A stretch of DNA of 14,001 nucleotides. Source: Oscillospiraceae bacterium. Lineage in GTDB: Bacteria; Bacillota; Clostridia; Oscillospirales; Oscillospiraceae. The position numbers and the translations under genes were made by a program. A model generated the notes under the pieces. The model worked only from the letters and a program-made list of their open reading frames with translations, had not been told where the DNA came from and did no database searches. Of this stretch, positions 13,796-14,001 are shown piece by piece (the stretch's first letter is position 1; every line of letters begins with the position of its first letter). The DNA is taken from contig JAQXJQ010000161.1 in NCBI GenBank assembly GCA_029009035.1, forward strand, positions 1 to 14,001. Direction: 5' to 3'.

Positions 13796-13855
13796 TTTTC
13801 AGATATAATCTGATATTCTGTTTTAAGATTATATCTGAAAACAGAATATCAGATT
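13796..13855. promoter_or_regulatory. Divergent operator/promoter block with two interlaced inverted repeats
   Basis: Repeat 1 has perfect 16-bp arms, TTTTCAGATATAATCT (13796-13811) and its complement (13826-13841). Repeat 2 has perfect 18-bp arms (13807-13824 and 13838-13855, AATCTGATATTCTGTTTT). The arms alternate, so both cannot form hairpins at once. Inside repeat 1, TCAGAT-ATA-ATCTGA (13799-13813) is a self-palindrome of XRE-operator size, with a near copy at 13824-13838. TATAAT occurs on each strand (13804-13809 plus; 13833-13828 minus), without a good -35 box. Probable binding site of the neighbouring XRE protein. Confidence 0.75.
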
Positions 13856-13869
13856 TGGGAGGATTTTCA

Positions 13870-14001
13870 ATGAACGACTTTTTAACCGACCTGCTCTTCT
13901 ACTGCACCGAACAGATCTCTCCCCCCAGCCGCGATGCGCAATACCTGGCTGATCGCGAGGCATTTTCAGAGCTGTGCCTTGAGATCCAGACCGCGCTGGG
14001 C
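13870..14001 (+). CDS. Start of an unidentified gene, cut by the window end
   Basis: The frame opens with ATG at 13870 and stays open for all 44 remaining codons. A strong GGGAGG ribosome site (13857-13862) lies 7 nt upstream. The visible start is MNDFLTDLLFYCTEQI..., with a mostly helical, mildly acidic composition and no signal peptide. I do not recognise the family. It is transcribed away from the XRE gene, and both start next to the palindromic block, so the XRE protein probably controls it too. That pairing is common for regulator-target couples, but the role cannot be read from this fragment. Confidence 0.75.
   Translation, partial: MNDFLTDLLFYCTEQISPPSRDAQYLADREAFSELCLEIQTALG

Noticed and set aside
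13536..14001. Phage or integrative-element repressor region
   Set aside because: The XRE gene and divergent operator resemble a phage switch, but no integrase, attachment repeat or other mobile gene is visible, and the XRE gene runs into housekeeping genes.

Overview
The window looks like chromosome of a moderately GC-rich anaerobic Firmicute, most likely a gut clostridium of the Oscillospiraceae group (Flavonifractor, Oscillibacter or Lawsonibacter-like). This is inferred from strong GGAGG ribosome sites, T-tailed hairpin terminators, a MurC of the ESCEY...NIEADHLDFF type I associate with Clostridia, and a ferredoxin-tailed aldo/keto reductase. No phage, transposase, CRISPR or plasmid gene is visible. 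Most coding sequence is on the minus strand.

Layout. Positions 1-694 hold two tandem copies of a tRNA-Leu(CAG) unit. Each copy has the tRNA, a very strong terminator, about 125 nt of foldable DNA without a gene, and a second terminator. Copy 2 has its own clear sigma-70 promoter. Next come a flagellin lysine-N-methylase homologue (fliB, minus) and a divergent D-Ala-D-Ala carboxypeptidase (plus). A terminator separates the latter from a convergent secreted LysM-carboxylesterase fusion (minus), followed upstream by an AraC-type regulator gene with its own promoter and terminator. A two-gene minus-strand unit, murC plus a GNAT-like acyltransferase, starts from a good promoter at 9105-9133. The right end is a tightly packed minus-strand run: XRE regulator, rimO, HD-domain hydrolase, pgsA, hexapeptide acetyltransferase, aldo/keto reductase. 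Gaps between rimO and the acetyltransferase are 1-4 nt, and the run ends at a 15-bp hairpin (9158-9193).

Envelope biology is well represented: peptidoglycan precursor synthesis (murC), peptidoglycan trimming (DD-carboxypeptidase), phosphatidylglycerol synthesis (pgsA) and a probably wall-bound esterase (LysM). RimO modifies ribosomal protein S12.

The least explained parts are (a) the structured DNA after each tRNA-Leu, where three of the differences between the copies improve predicted base pairs; (b) a 60-bp block of two interlaced near-20-bp inverted repeats between the XRE gene and a divergent gene cut by the window edge; and (c) an AraC gene whose ribosome site points to a CTG start. I do not see a clear multi-gene new defence or biosynthetic system.
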